From Clostridia bacterium (lineage in GTDB: Bacteria > Bacillota > Clostridia > Lachnospirales > Anaerotignaceae), in NCBI GenBank assembly GCA_910575055.1, contig CAJTDC010000006.1, positions 1 to 64,000 on the forward strand: DNA of 64,000 nt, in the 5' to 3' direction. Every line of letters starts with the position of its first letter. Position 1 is the first letter of the stretch. Below the pieces are notes generated by a model. That model was not told where the DNA came from and did no database searches. It saw nothing but the letters and a program-made list of their open reading frames with translations. Shown in pieces: positions 17,586-27,240 of this stretch. Both the position numbers and the translations under genes were made by a program.

Positions 17586-17679
17586 TTATTTAGTTAAATT
17601 TACGTTAATATTTTGGTCAAATAATAACATAAATGAACAAATAAAACAAATAACATAATAATCAAGAGGGGGATTATCG

Positions 17680-19419
17680 GTGAAAAAATTAAGTATTAAG
17701 ACCAGACTTTTAGGCGGATTTATTTGCGTAATTGTATTATCCGCTATTATGACAGTAATTTCTATTTTTTCATTATCCAGTACACAAAATAATTATGAAA
17801 CAACAATTAATGGACCAATTACTGATACAACAACATTAATTAAATCAAGACTGCATTTGAATATTTTGGGAAAATATGTACGTGATATGATTATACAAGA
17901 TGATTATGCAAAATATGAGTCAGTATTTAGAGAAACACAAGCAGATTTAGAAGAAGAAATTACAACATTAAAAGAAGAATATGGTAGTTCAGTAAGTGAA
18001 GTAAACCAGTATTATGATAAAGTAACAACATGGATTTCAGAAGCAGACAGAGTAATAGTATATTTGCAATCTAATGCTGATGAAGAAGCAAAGAATTTGT
18101 TAGTCAATAGCTGTATTCCTCTTTTGGCAGAGGTGGCAGAAGTAGCAGAAGCATTAGAAAGTAATTTACATACACAACAAGTAGCTGCATTAGAACATAA
18201 TGAAACAAGTGCTACAGCAGCTTCCTTACTTGTAACAGTTTTACTGATAGCAAGTATTATTATTTCATTGATATTTGCAGTATTTATTACAAGAAGTATT
18301 ACAGAACCTATTAGAGAAGTACAAAAAGTAGCAAGAAGAATGTCTGAAGGCGATTTGAGTGGAGAAATTAATTATTATTCTACAGATATTGTTGGAGAAC
18401 TTGCAGATGATGTAAGATTATCATTAAAAACACTTGCTGCTTATATAGCAGATATTAGCTTAGTAACAGGGGAAATGGCAAATGGTAATTTTACAGTACA
18501 TTTGTCACAAGATTTCAAAGGAGAATTCAGAGATATTCAGAGTGCGGTTGAAACATTGACTAGAAACATGTCTGATACCATTATAAAAGTAAATAATACA
18601 GCAAACAAAGTTTCTGCAAATGCAGAGCAAGTATCCAGTGGTTCACAAGCATTAGCACAAGGTGCTACAGAACAAGCAAGTTCTGTAGAAGAATTGTCTG
18701 CAACAATTACAGAAATTTCACAACAAATTACAAAGAATGCAGAAAATGCAAGAGAAGCAAGCAAGAAGTCACAAAAAGCAGGCGACCAGATTGATATTAG
18801 TAATGAACAAATGCACGAAATGATGGCAGCAATGAGTGAGATTACAGAAAAATCACAAGAAATTTCTAAAATCATTAAAACAATTGATGATATTGCATTC
18901 CAGACAAATATACTTGCACTGAATGCCGCAGTAGAAGCAGCAAGAGCAGGTACAGCGGGAAAAGGTTTTGCTGTTGTAGCAGATGAAGTTAGAAATTTGG
19001 CAGGAAAATCTGGAGAAGCTGCAAGCAGTACAACAGTATTGATTGGAGATACTGTAAAAGCAGTAGGAAATGGCTCTAAAATTGCAGAAGAAACAGCAAA
19101 AACATTGGAAGAAGCAGTTTCTGTAACAAAAGAAGTTGTTACATTGATTGATACCATTGCAGAAGCAAGTGAAAAACAAGCAACTGCTGTAAATAATGTT
19201 ACGATTGGTGTTGACCAAATTTCTGCTGTTGTTCAAACAAATTCTGCAACAAGTGAACAAAGTGCAGCAGCAAGTGAAGAATTGTCTGCGCAAGCAAGTG
19301 ATATGAAGAGATTGATAACACAGTTTAAGTGTGATGGTATGGAAAATGATACTATTACATTAAATATAGAACCAGAAGAAGATTATAATTTTGTAATGGA
19401 CGATATGAGTAAATATTAA
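17680..19419 (+). CDS. Methyl-accepting chemotaxis protein
   Basis: Transmembrane chemoreceptor, 579 residues. TM1 at about 12-32, an extracellular four-helix-bundle sensor (about 35-180), TM2 at about 186-208, a HAMP domain (about 209-262), a second HAMP-like stretch, and the cytoplasmic signalling coiled coil. The conserved hairpin tip [15 protein letters not shown] is followed by [15 protein letters not shown]. The ligand cannot be read from the sequence. Start GTG 17680 with GAGGGGG. Transcribed alone, with its own promoter and terminator; no other chemotaxis or flagellar genes are in the window. Confidence 0.93.
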   Translation: MKKLSIKTRLLGGFICVIVLSAIMTVISIFSLSSTQNNYETTINGPITDTTTLIKSRLHLNILGKYVRDMIIQDDYAKYESVFRETQADLEEEITTLKEEYGSSVSEVNQYYDKVTTWISEADRVIVYLQSNADEEAKNLLVNSCIPLLAEVAEVAEALESNLHTQQVAALEHNETSATAASLLVTVLLIASIIISLIFAVFITRSITEPIREVQKVARRMSEGDLSGEINYYSTDIVGELADDVRLSLKTLAAYIADISLVTGEMANGNFTVHLSQDFKGEFRDIQSAVETLTRNMSDTIIKVNNTANKVSANAEQVSSGSQALAQGATEQASSVEELSATITEISQQITKNAENAREASKKSQKAGDQIDISNEQMHEMMAAMSEITEKSQEISKIIKTIDDIAFQTNILALNAAVEAARAGTAGKGFAVVADEVRNLAGKSGEAASSTTVLIGDTVKAVGNGSKIAEETAKTLEEAVSVTKEVVTLIDTIAEASEKQATAVNNVTIGVDQISAVVQTNSATSEQSAAASEELSAQASDMKRLITQFKCDGMENDTITLNIEPEEDYNFVMDDMSKY

Positions 19420-19430
19420 TAAAAATAATA

Positions 19431-19466
19431 AAAGGCTTTTGACCAAAATAGTCAAGAGCCTTTTTG
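19431..19466 (+). terminator. Terminator after the chemoreceptor gene
   Basis: AAAGGCTTTTGAC pairs with GTCAAGAGCCTTT across a 7-nt loop and is followed by T residues. Confidence 0.85.
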
Positions 19467-19526
19467 TTTAGAAATAATGTTAATTGTGTTTTTGATAGCA
19501 CATAAAGAGTGTGTAAAATAACAATG

Positions 19527-19691
19527 TTATCTTATATTTTCTGAAAATGTTTTTAATTCTTCTAAACTTCTTATGTCAGAAGAATGAAGATTAACATTTC
19601 CTCTTGCTCCTTCTGATAATGTTAAATAATATTCTTTTGCGTGAACGTTGGAATTAAGCAAATCATTTACGTTTTTTATGTTTTTAGACAT
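19527..19691 (-). CDS. Small 54-residue protein of unknown function
   Basis: A short minus-strand gene between the chemoreceptor terminator and the 19924 gene. The ATG (19691-19689) follows GAGGTG at ideal distance, and the stop is TAA at 19529-19527. The product begins MSKNIKNVNDLLNSNVHAKE and continues with YYLTLSEGARGNV and SSDIRSLEELKTF. It is soluble, with no signal or membrane segment. The YY-x-LSE...I-x-S-x-E-L pattern resembles small uncharacterised clostridial proteins of about 50-60 residues, but I cannot name a family. No strong promoter was found (a weak TTGTAT-N16-TACAAA lies just upstream). Confidence 0.6.
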   Translation of the reverse strand: MSKNIKNVNDLLNSNVHAKEYYLTLSEGARGNVNLHSSDIRSLEELKTFSENIR

Positions 19692-19818
19692 TTTTATCAC
19701 CTCATTGCTATTTTGTACGAAATATTATTTTTTATACAAAACAATATAGAAGTAGTGTTATTTTAAAATATAAAAGAGAATACAATAGTATTTATATCGT
19801 ATATATTAAACATTTTTA

Positions 19819-19848
19819 TTGTGATATTGCAGAAGTATATGGTATAAT
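19819..19848 (+). promoter_or_regulatory. Promoter of the 19924 gene
   Basis: TTGTGA (19819-19824) and TATAAT (19843-19848) with an 18-bp spacer. Confidence 0.5.
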
Positions 19849-19923
19849 ATATAAAGCAAAGAGTTTCATTATGGTAATAAATGAAAAAAGCTATTGCGAT
19901 ATTGGAGAGGTTGAGAACATATC

Positions 19924-21408
19924 ATGAAAAAGACTGTTGAAGAAAAGGCAGAAATTGCCAAATTAAAAATTGACAAAAAACTGCAAAAACAACAACAAAA
20001 AGCAGAAAAAGTAGAAGCAAAAAAAGAAGCTAGTACAGCAAAAAAAGCAGCTAAAAAAGAATTGAAGCAACAAAAAAAAGCAGCTAAAAAAGAAATTGCT
20101 TCTGCGAAAAAAGAAACACAAAAAGAATTAGCAGAACAAAAGAAAGCAGCTAAAAAAGAAGCAGCAGAACGAAAGAAAAATGCAAAACAAGAAGCAGCAA
20201 GTAAAATAAAAGCATTAAAAAACGATGCAAAACAAGGAAAAATAGCATCAGGAGAAAAAGCAGAAAGTACAAAAGCAAAAAACAAAGAGAAGAACCCAAT
20301 AAAAAAAGAAAAAATTAAAAAAGGAAAAACAAGTCCAAAAGGAAAAGGCAAAGATAAAGCAGAAGAAAGTTCTGGAGGAAATAAAAAGAAACTGTTTGCA
20401 GGTGTTTTAGCTTTAGTGTTTGTAAGTGCAGGTATTGTAGGATTTTTACATTTTAGAGGAGGAAATAAAGAAGAAGAAAAAGACCCTTACATAGAAGCGT
20501 ATGTGTTAGATGATGACTTTGTAACATCTATTCCTAAATTTTTAGGAGAAAGTGAAAAAAGAGCATTGCCAGAAATTATAGAAGAAGAAAATAACGGCAG
20601 TAAACGTATTATATATAATTATACAGAATTAAAAGATGCTGACGATGAAGTAAAAGATTATATTAATTTTTTAACAGGAGAACAAGAATTTGTGCCTATG
20701 TTTGACTATAATTTAGATGCACCTGGTGGTTATGTTTCTGTTGGAACCCCCTCTCAGGAGGAAGGAAAAATATTAAAAATAGATATTGACTATACAGATA
20801 CAGACTATAAAGTAATGGTAAGTAAAACAAGTGAGAAATTACCAAAACCAAAAGATGACTCTGATAAAATAGATATTTCAAGAGATGGAGCATTAAGTTA
20901 TTTGTCAAGTTTTTCTGCTGAAAAATTGGGATTACCAAAACCAATAGAAGAATATAAAGCGATTTATGATAATGGACAGTCTTCTATAGGTGACCATAAT
21001 TGTTATGGCATTAGTTTATATGAATTAGGTAGTGCAGGTACAAATGTATTTCAAGGCAAATATTTTGTTGCAACAAATCAAAGTGCTATTTATCGCTATG
21101 ATGTTGAGGAAGATACTTATGTTGAAATTGAAGGTTCAGCATTACCAGCAAAAGCAACAGAAACATTGCAAGAAACTACTGCACAATTAAACGAAGCAGA
21201 AGAAGACAATTCTGATAGCGAACAACAAAGCAATAAATCTGAAGAAGAAGAAAATAACGAAGAAGAAAAAGAAGAAAATAACGAAAAAGATAACGAAGAA
21301 GATAAAAAAGAAAATAACGAAAAAGATAACGAAGAAGATAAAAAAGAAAATAAAACACAAAAAGGCGAAAAATCTGACAGAGAAGAAAAAGAAGAAACAG
21401 AAGAATAA
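19924..21408 (+). CDS. Charged coiled-coil one-pass membrane protein, unknown
   Basis: Protein of 494 residues. Residues 1-150 are almost entirely Lys, Ala, Glu and Gln (repeats such as KKAAKKE) and should form a long, highly basic cytoplasmic helix. One membrane segment follows at about 153-173. Residues 175-400 form an extracellular domain with mixed composition. The C-terminal 80 residues are an acidic Glu/Asn/Lys/Asp tail containing an exact 36-bp duplication. The basic inside and acidic outside are striking. I do not recognise the outer domain. GGAGAGG lies 13 bp before the ATG. It forms a single-gene unit. Confidence 0.65.
   Translation: MKKTVEEKAEIAKLKIDKKLQKQQQKAEKVEAKKEASTAKKAAKKELKQQKKAAKKEIASAKKETQKELAEQKKAAKKEAAERKKNAKQEAASKIKALKNDAKQGKIASGEKAESTKAKNKEKNPIKKEKIKKGKTSPKGKGKDKAEESSGGNKKKLFAGVLALVFVSAGIVGFLHFRGGNKEEEKDPYIEAYVLDDDFVTSIPKFLGESEKRALPEIIEEENNGSKRIIYNYTELKDADDEVKDYINFLTGEQEFVPMFDYNLDAPGGYVSVGTPSQEEGKILKIDIDYTDTDYKVMVSKTSEKLPKPKDDSDKIDISRDGALSYLSSFSAEKLGLPKPIEEYKAIYDNGQSSIGDHNCYGISLYELGSAGTNVFQGKYFVATNQSAIYRYDVEEDTYVEIEGSALPAKATETLQETTAQLNEAEEDNSDSEQQSNKSEEEENNEEEKEENNEKDNEEDKKENNEKDNEEDKKENKTQKGEKSDREEKEETEE
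21274..21345 (+). repeat. Exact 36-bp tandem duplication in the acidic tail
   Basis: Two identical 36-bp units (21274-21309 and 21310-21345) encode ENNEKDNEEDKK twice; related shorter stretches lie just upstream. The unit is in frame. Confidence 0.85.
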
Positions 21409-21416
21409 TAGCATTA

Positions 21417-21455
21417 AATAAGAGTATGATTTGATAAAAACATACTCTTATTTGT
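21417..21455 (+). terminator. Terminator after the 19924 gene
   Basis: AATAAGAGTATG (21417-21428) pairs perfectly with CATACTCTTATT (21441-21452), followed by a short T-rich stretch. Confidence 0.75.
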
Positions 21456-21503
21456 ATTTATAAAACAGTTACATAATTTGTGCAGAAAGCTAATATTTTT
21501 GTA

Positions 21504-21532
21504 TTGAAACACAGCGGTGTCTGTCTTATAAT
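21504..21532 (+). promoter_or_regulatory. Promoter of the 21.5-27 kb housekeeping operon
   Basis: TTGAAA (21504-21509) and TATAAT (21527-21532), 17-bp spacer, 36 bp before the first gene. Confidence 0.7.
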
Positions 21533-21568
21533 GAGAAAGTGAAAAATAAAGGATAGGACGGTAAAAAT

Positions 21569-22225
21569 ATGAAAACAAGATTTTATTTAATAAGACATGG
21601 CGAAACAGAATGGAATTCAAAAGGTATTTATCAAGGATTAACAGATATTCCACTTTCTGAGGAGGGAGAAAAACAAGCATTATGTTTAGGAAAACGTTTT
21701 GAAAATCCTTCTATAAAATTAGATGCAGTATATTCTTCTCCTTTGCAAAGAGCTATCAAAACAGCAGAAAGTATGGCAAATGCAAAGGGATTATCTGTTG
21801 TAGCATATGAGCATTTTAAAGAAATTAATTTTGGAGAATGGGAAGGGCATAATGTAAAACAACTTACAGAAAAATATGGAAAAAGCTATACAGATTTTTA
21901 TGAAAGACCTTTTAGTAATACTTTTCCTGGTGAAGGCAGTTTTGAAATAGTAAAGGAACGTTCTGTAGAGGGATTTTATCAATTATTGGAAAAACATAGG
22001 GGACAAAGTGTTGCGATTGTGTCACATGGCGGTGTGTTAAGAGTGCTTATTATGGCACTTATGGATATGGACGAAACATTTTATAAAAAAATGTGGTTGA
22101 GCAATACATCTATTACGACAATAGATGTAAGCGAAAATGGAAAAATGGTATTGTTAACATTAAATGATTTTGCACATTTGGAAACAATGAATACATTAAA
22201 GGGTGAAAAAGAATGGCAAATGTAA
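21569..22225 (+). CDS. Histidine phosphatase family protein
   Basis: Member of the phosphoglycerate mutase-like histidine phosphatases, 218 residues. IRHGETEW carries the phospho-accepting His10; the second catalytic histidine is in IVSHGGVLR near residue 153. Length and the absence of mutase-specific insertions point to a phosphatase of the GpmB/CobC kind. The substrate is not evident. First gene of a six-gene operon; its end overlaps the next gene by 13 bp. Confidence 0.88.
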   Translation: MKTRFYLIRHGETEWNSKGIYQGLTDIPLSEEGEKQALCLGKRFENPSIKLDAVYSSPLQRAIKTAESMANAKGLSVVAYEHFKEINFGEWEGHNVKQLTEKYGKSYTDFYERPFSNTFPGEGSFEIVKERSVEGFYQLLEKHRGQSVAIVSHGGVLRVLIMALMDMDETFYKKMWLSNTSITTIDVSENGKMVLLTLNDFAHLETMNTLKGEKEWQM

Positions 22226-23451
22226 TTGTAGTAGGCGGTGGTGCTTCTGGTATGATAGCAGCAGGCAGAGCAGCAGAAAAAGGACATACTGTGCATTTAT
22301 ATGAAAAAAATGACCGCTTAGGCAAAAAGATATATATTACAGGAAAAGGACGTTGCAATATTACAAATGATAGTGATATTGAAACACATTTAAACAATAT
22401 TCCAAGTAATCCTTATTTTATGTATAGTGCGTTTTATACATTAGATAGTGAAGCCACAAAACAGTTTTTTGAAAAATTAGGGTTGCAGACAAAAACAGAA
22501 AGAGGAAACAGAGTATTTCCTGTAAGTGATAAAGCAGGTGATGTGGTAAGAGCATTACAAAAATATTTAAAACAAAACAATGTTTTTGTGCATATAAATA
22601 CAAATGTAAAACAAATTTGGATAGAAAATAATACAGTAAAGGGTATTGTAGTGTCAAATGGTAAAAAAGTACATTCAGATAATGTTATAGTATGTACTGG
22701 AGGTTTGTCTTATAGTGGTACAGGCTCTACAGGAGATGGCTATACTATGGCAAAATCAGCAGGTCATACTGTTACAAAGCTATATCCTTCCTTAGTGCCT
22801 TTAAAGACAAATGAAAAATGGTGTCAGGAAATTATGGGATTGAGTTTAAAAAATTGTGCTATTACTGTAAAAAATGAAAAAGGAAAAACAATATATCAAG
22901 ATTTTGGAGAAATGCTTTTTACACATTTTGGCATATCAGGCCCGATTATATTAAGTGCAAGCAGACACATTGTAAAAGAGTTAAATAAACAAATTTATAG
23001 TATAGAAATTGATTTAAAACCTGCATTAGATAATAAAACATTGGATAATAGAATATTGAGAGATTTTCAAAAATATAGCAACAAAGATATTAGAAATGCA
23101 CTTGATGATTTGCTACCTCAAAAATTAATACCAGTTATTATATCACTTTCTGAAATAGAACCTACGAAAAAAGTGCATAATATTACAAAACAAGAAAGAA
23201 AAAATATTATACAACAAATAAAACATTTAACAGTTCATATCACTGGTACAACAGGATTTGAAGAAGCAGTAATAACTTGTGGAGGAATTTGTGTAGATGA
23301 AATAGACCCCTCTACAATGCAATCTAAAATAATAAAAGGATTGTATTTTGCAGGAGAAGTGTTAGACATAGATGCTTATACTGGAGGTTTTAATTTGCAG
23401 ATTGCTTTTTCAACAGGCTATACGGCAGCAGAAGGAATAAAGGAGGAATAA
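22213..23451 (+). CDS. NAD(P)/FAD-dependent oxidoreductase (BaiN/HI0933 family)
   Basis: Flavoprotein of 412 residues. N-terminal FAD motif VVGGGASGMIAAGRAAEKG, then GKGRCNITN, a hallmark of the HI0933/BaiN family, and the C-terminal FAD motif FAGEVLDIDAYTGGFNLQIAFSTG (in part). Some members have been linked to bile-acid 7-dehydroxylation, but most are of unknown role and the general family occurs in many bacteria lacking that pathway; no bai genes are present here. It is translated from inside the end of the phosphatase gene. Confidence 0.88.
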   Translation: MANVIVVGGGASGMIAAGRAAEKGHTVHLYEKNDRLGKKIYITGKGRCNITNDSDIETHLNNIPSNPYFMYSAFYTLDSEATKQFFEKLGLQTKTERGNRVFPVSDKAGDVVRALQKYLKQNNVFVHINTNVKQIWIENNTVKGIVVSNGKKVHSDNVIVCTGGLSYSGTGSTGDGYTMAKSAGHTVTKLYPSLVPLKTNEKWCQEIMGLSLKNCAITVKNEKGKTIYQDFGEMLFTHFGISGPIILSASRHIVKELNKQIYSIEIDLKPALDNKTLDNRILRDFQKYSNKDIRNALDDLLPQKLIPVIISLSEIEPTKKVHNITKQERKNIIQQIKHLTVHITGTTGFEEAVITCGGICVDEIDPSTMQSKIIKGLYFAGEVLDIDAYTGGFNLQIAFSTGYTAAEGIKEE

Positions 23452-23454
23452 AAT

Positions 23455-23826
23455 ATGATTTGCGTAAGGGGAGCAACAACAACAGAGAAAAATGAAAGAA
23501 ATGATATATTGCAGGCAACAAAGGAAATGTTAGAATGTATTATAGTAAAAAATGAATTAGAATTATGTGATATTATACAAATACAATTTACAATGACAAA
23601 GGATTTAGATGCTGTATATCCAGCCGTTGCTGCAAGAGAAATAGGTATTACAGAAGCTGCATTGATGTGCACACAGGAATTGTATGTTGTAGGAAGTTTG
23701 AAAAAATGTATTCGCTGTGCAGTGTTGTGTGATGTGAATAAAAAACAAAAACAGGCAAATCATATATATTTACAAAATGCAAAGGTATTAAGACCAGATT
23801 TGACAAATAAGGAGAAAGAACAATGA
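23455..23826 (+). CDS. aroH: Chorismate mutase, AroH type
   Basis: Converts chorismate to prephenate for phenylalanine and tyrosine synthesis. The 123 residues match the small trimeric AroH class: VRGATTTEKNE at the N-terminus with the active-site Arg, DAVYPAVAAREIG in the middle, LKKCIRCAV with the second catalytic Arg, and the ending HIYLQNAKVLRPDL. It starts 3 bp after the BaiN-like gene and overlaps cmk by 4 bp, so translation is coupled. No other aromatic pathway genes are near. Confidence 0.94.
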   Translation: MICVRGATTTEKNERNDILQATKEMLECIIVKNELELCDIIQIQFTMTKDLDAVYPAVAAREIGITEAALMCTQELYVVGSLKKCIRCAVLCDVNKKQKQANHIYLQNAKVLRPDLTNKEKEQ

Positions 23827-24506
23827 AAAATTATAGTATTGCTATTGATGGGCCAGCAGGCTCGGGAAAAAGTACAGTAGCAAAGCAAATTGCAAAGAAA
23901 TTAAATTTATTATATATTGATACAGGTGCTATGTATAGAGCAGTAGGATTGTATTGCTTAAAAAATAATATTGATATTGATAAAGAAGAAAAAATTGCTT
24001 TTGCACTAAAAAATATGAATATGAGTATAGAATTGTTGGAAGGAATACAAAATATATATTTGAATGGTGAAAATGTAACAGAGAAAATTAGAACACAAGA
24101 AGTTGGAAAAGCAGCTTCAGATGTTGCTGTAATATTAGCAGTAAGACAGAAATTAGTACAAATACAAAGAGATTTAGCAAAAGGACATAATGTGATAATG
24201 GACGGAAGAGATATAGGAACGAATGTACTACCTGATGCAAGTGTCAAAATTTATTTGAATGCAAATATAGAAGAAAGAACAAAACGTCGCTGCAATGAGC
24301 TAAAAACACTAGGAAAACAATATGATAAAGAACAAATAAAAAAAGAAATTATACAAAGAGATGAAAATGATAAAAATAGAAAATATAATCCTCTTAAAAA
24401 GGCGGAAGATGCTTTTGAAATAGATAGTTCTTGTATGAATATAGAACAAGTAATAGAAGCTATTTTAAATGTTGTAAAACAAAAAATAAATGATTTGGGG
24501 GTGTAA
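23823..24506 (+). CDS. cmk: Cytidylate kinase
   Basis: Phosphorylates CMP and dCMP. P-loop IDGPAGSGKST at residues 7-17, the CMP-binding stretch YIDTGAMYRAVG, the DGRDIGTNV motif and a C-terminal RRDEND-like lid (IIQRDENDKNRKYNPL). Length 227 residues, as usual. It begins with a 4-bp overlap with aroH. The cmk-plsC-ispH order is a conserved clostridial arrangement. Confidence 0.96.
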   Translation: MKNYSIAIDGPAGSGKSTVAKQIAKKLNLLYIDTGAMYRAVGLYCLKNNIDIDKEEKIAFALKNMNMSIELLEGIQNIYLNGENVTEKIRTQEVGKAASDVAVILAVRQKLVQIQRDLAKGHNVIMDGRDIGTNVLPDASVKIYLNANIEERTKRRCNELKTLGKQYDKEQIKKEIIQRDENDKNRKYNPLKKAEDAFEIDSSCMNIEQVIEAILNVVKQKINDLGV

Positions 24507-24507
24507 T

Positions 24508-25092
24508 ATGTTTTACCAAATTGCAAAAATAGTGCTAAAAATACTTTATAAAATATTGTTTCGTATGACAATAGAAGGGCAGCAAAATGTACCAAAAGAA
24601 GGCGGCGTAATACTTTGTGCCAATCACAGTAGCAATTTTGACCCTGTAACAATGGGGATTTATTCTGATAGAACAGTTTATTATATGGCAAAAAAAGAGC
24701 TTTTTGAAAATAAATTTATGTATTGGCTTCTCAAGCAATTAAATGCCTTTCCAGTAGATAGAAGTACAGCAGATATGACCGCATTTAAAAATGCAGTAAA
24801 GCTATTAAAAGAAGGAAAAACAATAGGAATGTTTGCACAAGGTACAAGAGTAAAAGCTGGAGAAGAAAAAGCAGCAAAAGCAGGTGTAGCATTGTTTGCT
24901 ATGAAAGGGAAAGCACCTGTTGTGCCTGTAGCAATCAGCGGAAGTTGTAAACCATTTTCTTCTATGAAAATAGTGTATGGAAAACCTTTATATTTGGAAC
25001 AATACAGAGGAAAAAGACTTAACACACAATCTCTCAATGAAATTACAGAAATCATAATGAAACAAATTAATGATATGAAAGTTGAGGCTTAA
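24508..25092 (+). CDS. plsC: 1-acyl-sn-glycerol-3-phosphate acyltransferase
   Basis: Adds the second acyl chain to make phosphatidic acid at the inner membrane face. The NHSSNFD motif (NHxxxxD acyltransferase signature), the block FPVDRS, FAQGTR in place of the common FPEGTRS, and PVVPVAI are seen. One hydrophobic N-terminal segment. I chose ATG 24508 (194 residues), one base after the cmk stop, because TTTGGGGGTG lies just upstream; an in-frame ATG at 24490 has no site. Confidence 0.92.
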   Translation: MFYQIAKIVLKILYKILFRMTIEGQQNVPKEGGVILCANHSSNFDPVTMGIYSDRTVYYMAKKELFENKFMYWLLKQLNAFPVDRSTADMTAFKNAVKLLKEGKTIGMFAQGTRVKAGEEKAAKAGVALFAMKGKAPVVPVAISGSCKPFSSMKIVYGKPLYLEQYRGKRLNTQSLNEITEIIMKQINDMKVEA

Positions 25093-25094
25093 TT

Positions 25095-27062
25095 ATGGCA
25101 GAAATTATTGTAGCAAAATCCGCAGGGTTTTGTTTTGGAGTAAATAGAGCAATTAATATGGCTTATGATGAAATTAATAAAAACAAAAATATTTATACTT
25201 ATGGTCCTTTAATACATAATAAAGAAGTGATAGCTGATTTAGAAAAAAAGGGCATACACGTCATAAAAGATTTAGAAGAAGTAGAACAAGGCACTGTTAT
25301 GATACGTTCTCATGGTGTAGGAGAAAAAGTATATGATGCCATAAAACAGAAGAGATTGCAAATAGTAGATGGCACTTGTCCTTTTGTAAAAAGAATACAC
25401 GATATAGTAAAGCAAGCATATGAACAAAAAAGACAAATCATTATTGTAGGAGATGGTAAACATCCTGAAGTACAAGGTATCAATGGTTGGTGTGAAAATA
25501 GTGCCATACTATTAGCAGAAGCAGAGCAGACAGAACAAACACAATTTTGCAATAATAAAAAATATACTGTAGTGGTACAAACAACATTTCGAAAAAATAA
25601 ATTTGATGCAATAATAGAAATATTAAAACAAAAGGGTTTGCAATTAGATGTTTTTGATACAATATGTTCTGCAACAGCTCAAAGACAGCAAGAAGCAGTA
25701 GCATTATCTAAAAATGTAAACAAAATGATAGTAATAGGGGATAAAAGCAGTTCTAACACACAAAAATTGTTTGAAATTTGCAAAAAACATTGTAAAAAAA
25801 CATATTATATTGAAACAATTTGTAATTTGGTGTTGAATATTTTCGATAAGAATGATAAAATAGGAATAACTGCTGGTGCATCAACACCGCCAGCAATCAT
25901 TAAGGAGGTAATTGGTACAATGAGCGAAGCATTAAAAGATGCAGTACAAAATAATGGAGGAAGTGAAGAAGAACTGACATTTGAACAAATGTTAGATCAA
26001 TCTTTTGTCACACTTCATACGGGAGATGTGGTGAAGGGAACTGTAATCAATATTTCAAATGAGGAAGTTTCTGTAAACTTAAATTACAAATCTGATGGTA
26101 TTATTCCAAAAGGGGAATATAGTAGAGATGCAAATGTAGTTCCAAGTAAAGTATTACAACCTGGAGATGAAATTGAAGTATTTGTTGTACGTGTAAATGA
26201 CGGCGATGGAAATGTACTTCTTTCAAGAAAACGCATTGAAGACCAAAAAGGTATGGAAGAAATAGAAGCAGCTTACCAAAATAAAACAGTTGTAACAGGA
26301 AAAATAGTAGATGTGGTAAGAGGCGGTTTAATTGCTTTGGTAAATGGCGTTAGAATATTTATTCCATCTTCACAGGTTTCAAATAAATTTATTGAAGATT
26401 TGAATGTATTTAAAGGAAAAGAATTGGAATTTAATATCATTGAATTGGATAAAGTAAAACGTCGTTTTATAGGTGGCAGAAAAGCATTAATTGAAAAGGA
26501 AATATTAGAAAAGAAAGCAAGTATATTTGAAAAATTAGAAATTGGTTCTAAAGTAAAAGGTAAAGTAAGCAGAATTACAGATTTTGGAGCATTTGTTGAT
26601 TTAGGTGGCGTAGATGGACTAATTCATATTTCAGAAATGTCATGGGGACGCATTACAAATCCAAAAGAAGTATTAAAAGAAGGACAGGAAGTCGAAGTTA
26701 TTATATTAGATGTAGATAAAGAAAAAGGCAAAATTTCACTTTCTTTAAAAGACAGCCAAAATAATCCTTGGACAACAGCAGCAGAAAAATATCCTGTAGG
26801 TTCTGTTACAGAAGGAAAAGTAGTACGTATGGTACCATTTGGAGCATTTGTAGAATTAGAAGCAGGCGTTGATGGACTGGTACACATTTCTCAGATAGCA
26901 AATAAACATGTTGAAAAACCAGAAGATGAATTAAAAGTTGGAGAAATGATTAAAGTAAAAGTATTGGAAGTAAATGCAGAACAGAAAAAAATTAGTTTGT
27001 CAAAGAGAAAAGCAGAAGAAAATACAGAAGAAGCTCCAAAAGAAGAAGAAAAAGCAGAATAA
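25095..27062 (+). CDS. ispH: IspH (HMBPP reductase) fused to ribosomal protein S1 domains
   Basis: Two-part protein of 655 residues. Residues 1-280 are 4-hydroxy-3-methylbut-2-enyl diphosphate reductase, the last step of the MEP isoprenoid pathway; the three cluster ligands are Cys13, Cys95 and Cys191. Residues about 305-640 hold four S1 RNA-binding domains (starting [46 protein letters not shown]), as in ribosomal protein S1. The last 15 residues are acidic. The fusion is known from Clostridia; it may give the cell its S1 function. It follows plsC by two bases, with a weak ribosome site, consistent with coupling. Confidence 0.95.
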   Translation: MAEIIVAKSAGFCFGVNRAINMAYDEINKNKNIYTYGPLIHNKEVIADLEKKGIHVIKDLEEVEQGTVMIRSHGVGEKVYDAIKQKRLQIVDGTCPFVKRIHDIVKQAYEQKRQIIIVGDGKHPEVQGINGWCENSAILLAEAEQTEQTQFCNNKKYTVVVQTTFRKNKFDAIIEILKQKGLQLDVFDTICSATAQRQQEAVALSKNVNKMIVIGDKSSSNTQKLFEICKKHCKKTYYIETICNLVLNIFDKNDKIGITAGASTPPAIIKEVIGTMSEALKDAVQNNGGSEEELTFEQMLDQSFVTLHTGDVVKGTVINISNEEVSVNLNYKSDGIIPKGEYSRDANVVPSKVLQPGDEIEVFVVRVNDGDGNVLLSRKRIEDQKGMEEIEAAYQNKTVVTGKIVDVVRGGLIALVNGVRIFIPSSQVSNKFIEDLNVFKGKELEFNIIELDKVKRRFIGGRKALIEKEILEKKASIFEKLEIGSKVKGKVSRITDFGAFVDLGGVDGLIHISEMSWGRITNPKEVLKEGQEVEVIILDVDKEKGKISLSLKDSQNNPWTTAAEKYPVGSVTEGKVVRMVPFGAFVELEAGVDGLVHISQIANKHVEKPEDELKVGEMIKVKVLEVNAEQKKISLSKRKAEENTEEAPKEEEKAE

Positions 27063-27072
27063 TTATGTAAGT

Positions 27073-27110
27073 AAAGACAGCGAGCCAATATATCGCTGTC
27101 TTTTTTGTGT
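27073..27110 (+). terminator. Terminator after ispH-S1
   Basis: AAGACAGCGA pairs with TCGCTGTCTT around a 9-nt loop and runs into TTTTTT. Confidence 0.9.
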
Positions 27111-27167
27111 AAAATGATGCTATAATATATTGTTTTAAAAGTGCAAACTATAGTGTTATAGAAAACA

Positions 27168-27196
27168 TTGTGATTTTTAAAAAAATGTGATATACT
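27168..27196 (+). promoter_or_regulatory. Promoter of deoC
   Basis: TTGTGA (27168-27173) and TATACT (27191-27196), 17-bp spacer. The short leader of about 40 bases favours the TTG start at 27241 over the ATG at 27187, which lies upstream of the -10 box. Confidence 0.65.
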
Positions 27197-27240
27197 ATAT
27201 AAGTGTGTTTTTAAAAATGAAACAAAAGGGAGGAAGTTGT

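Noticed and set aside
19869-20351. 160-codon Phe/Ala/Ser-rich minus-strand frame
   Set aside because: Complement of the Lys/Glu/Ala-rich start of the 19924 gene; no start signal.
22213-23451. Bile-acid 7-dehydroxylation gene baiN
   Set aside because: The family match is real, but there is no other bai gene and the neighbours are housekeeping genes, so a bile-acid role is not supported.
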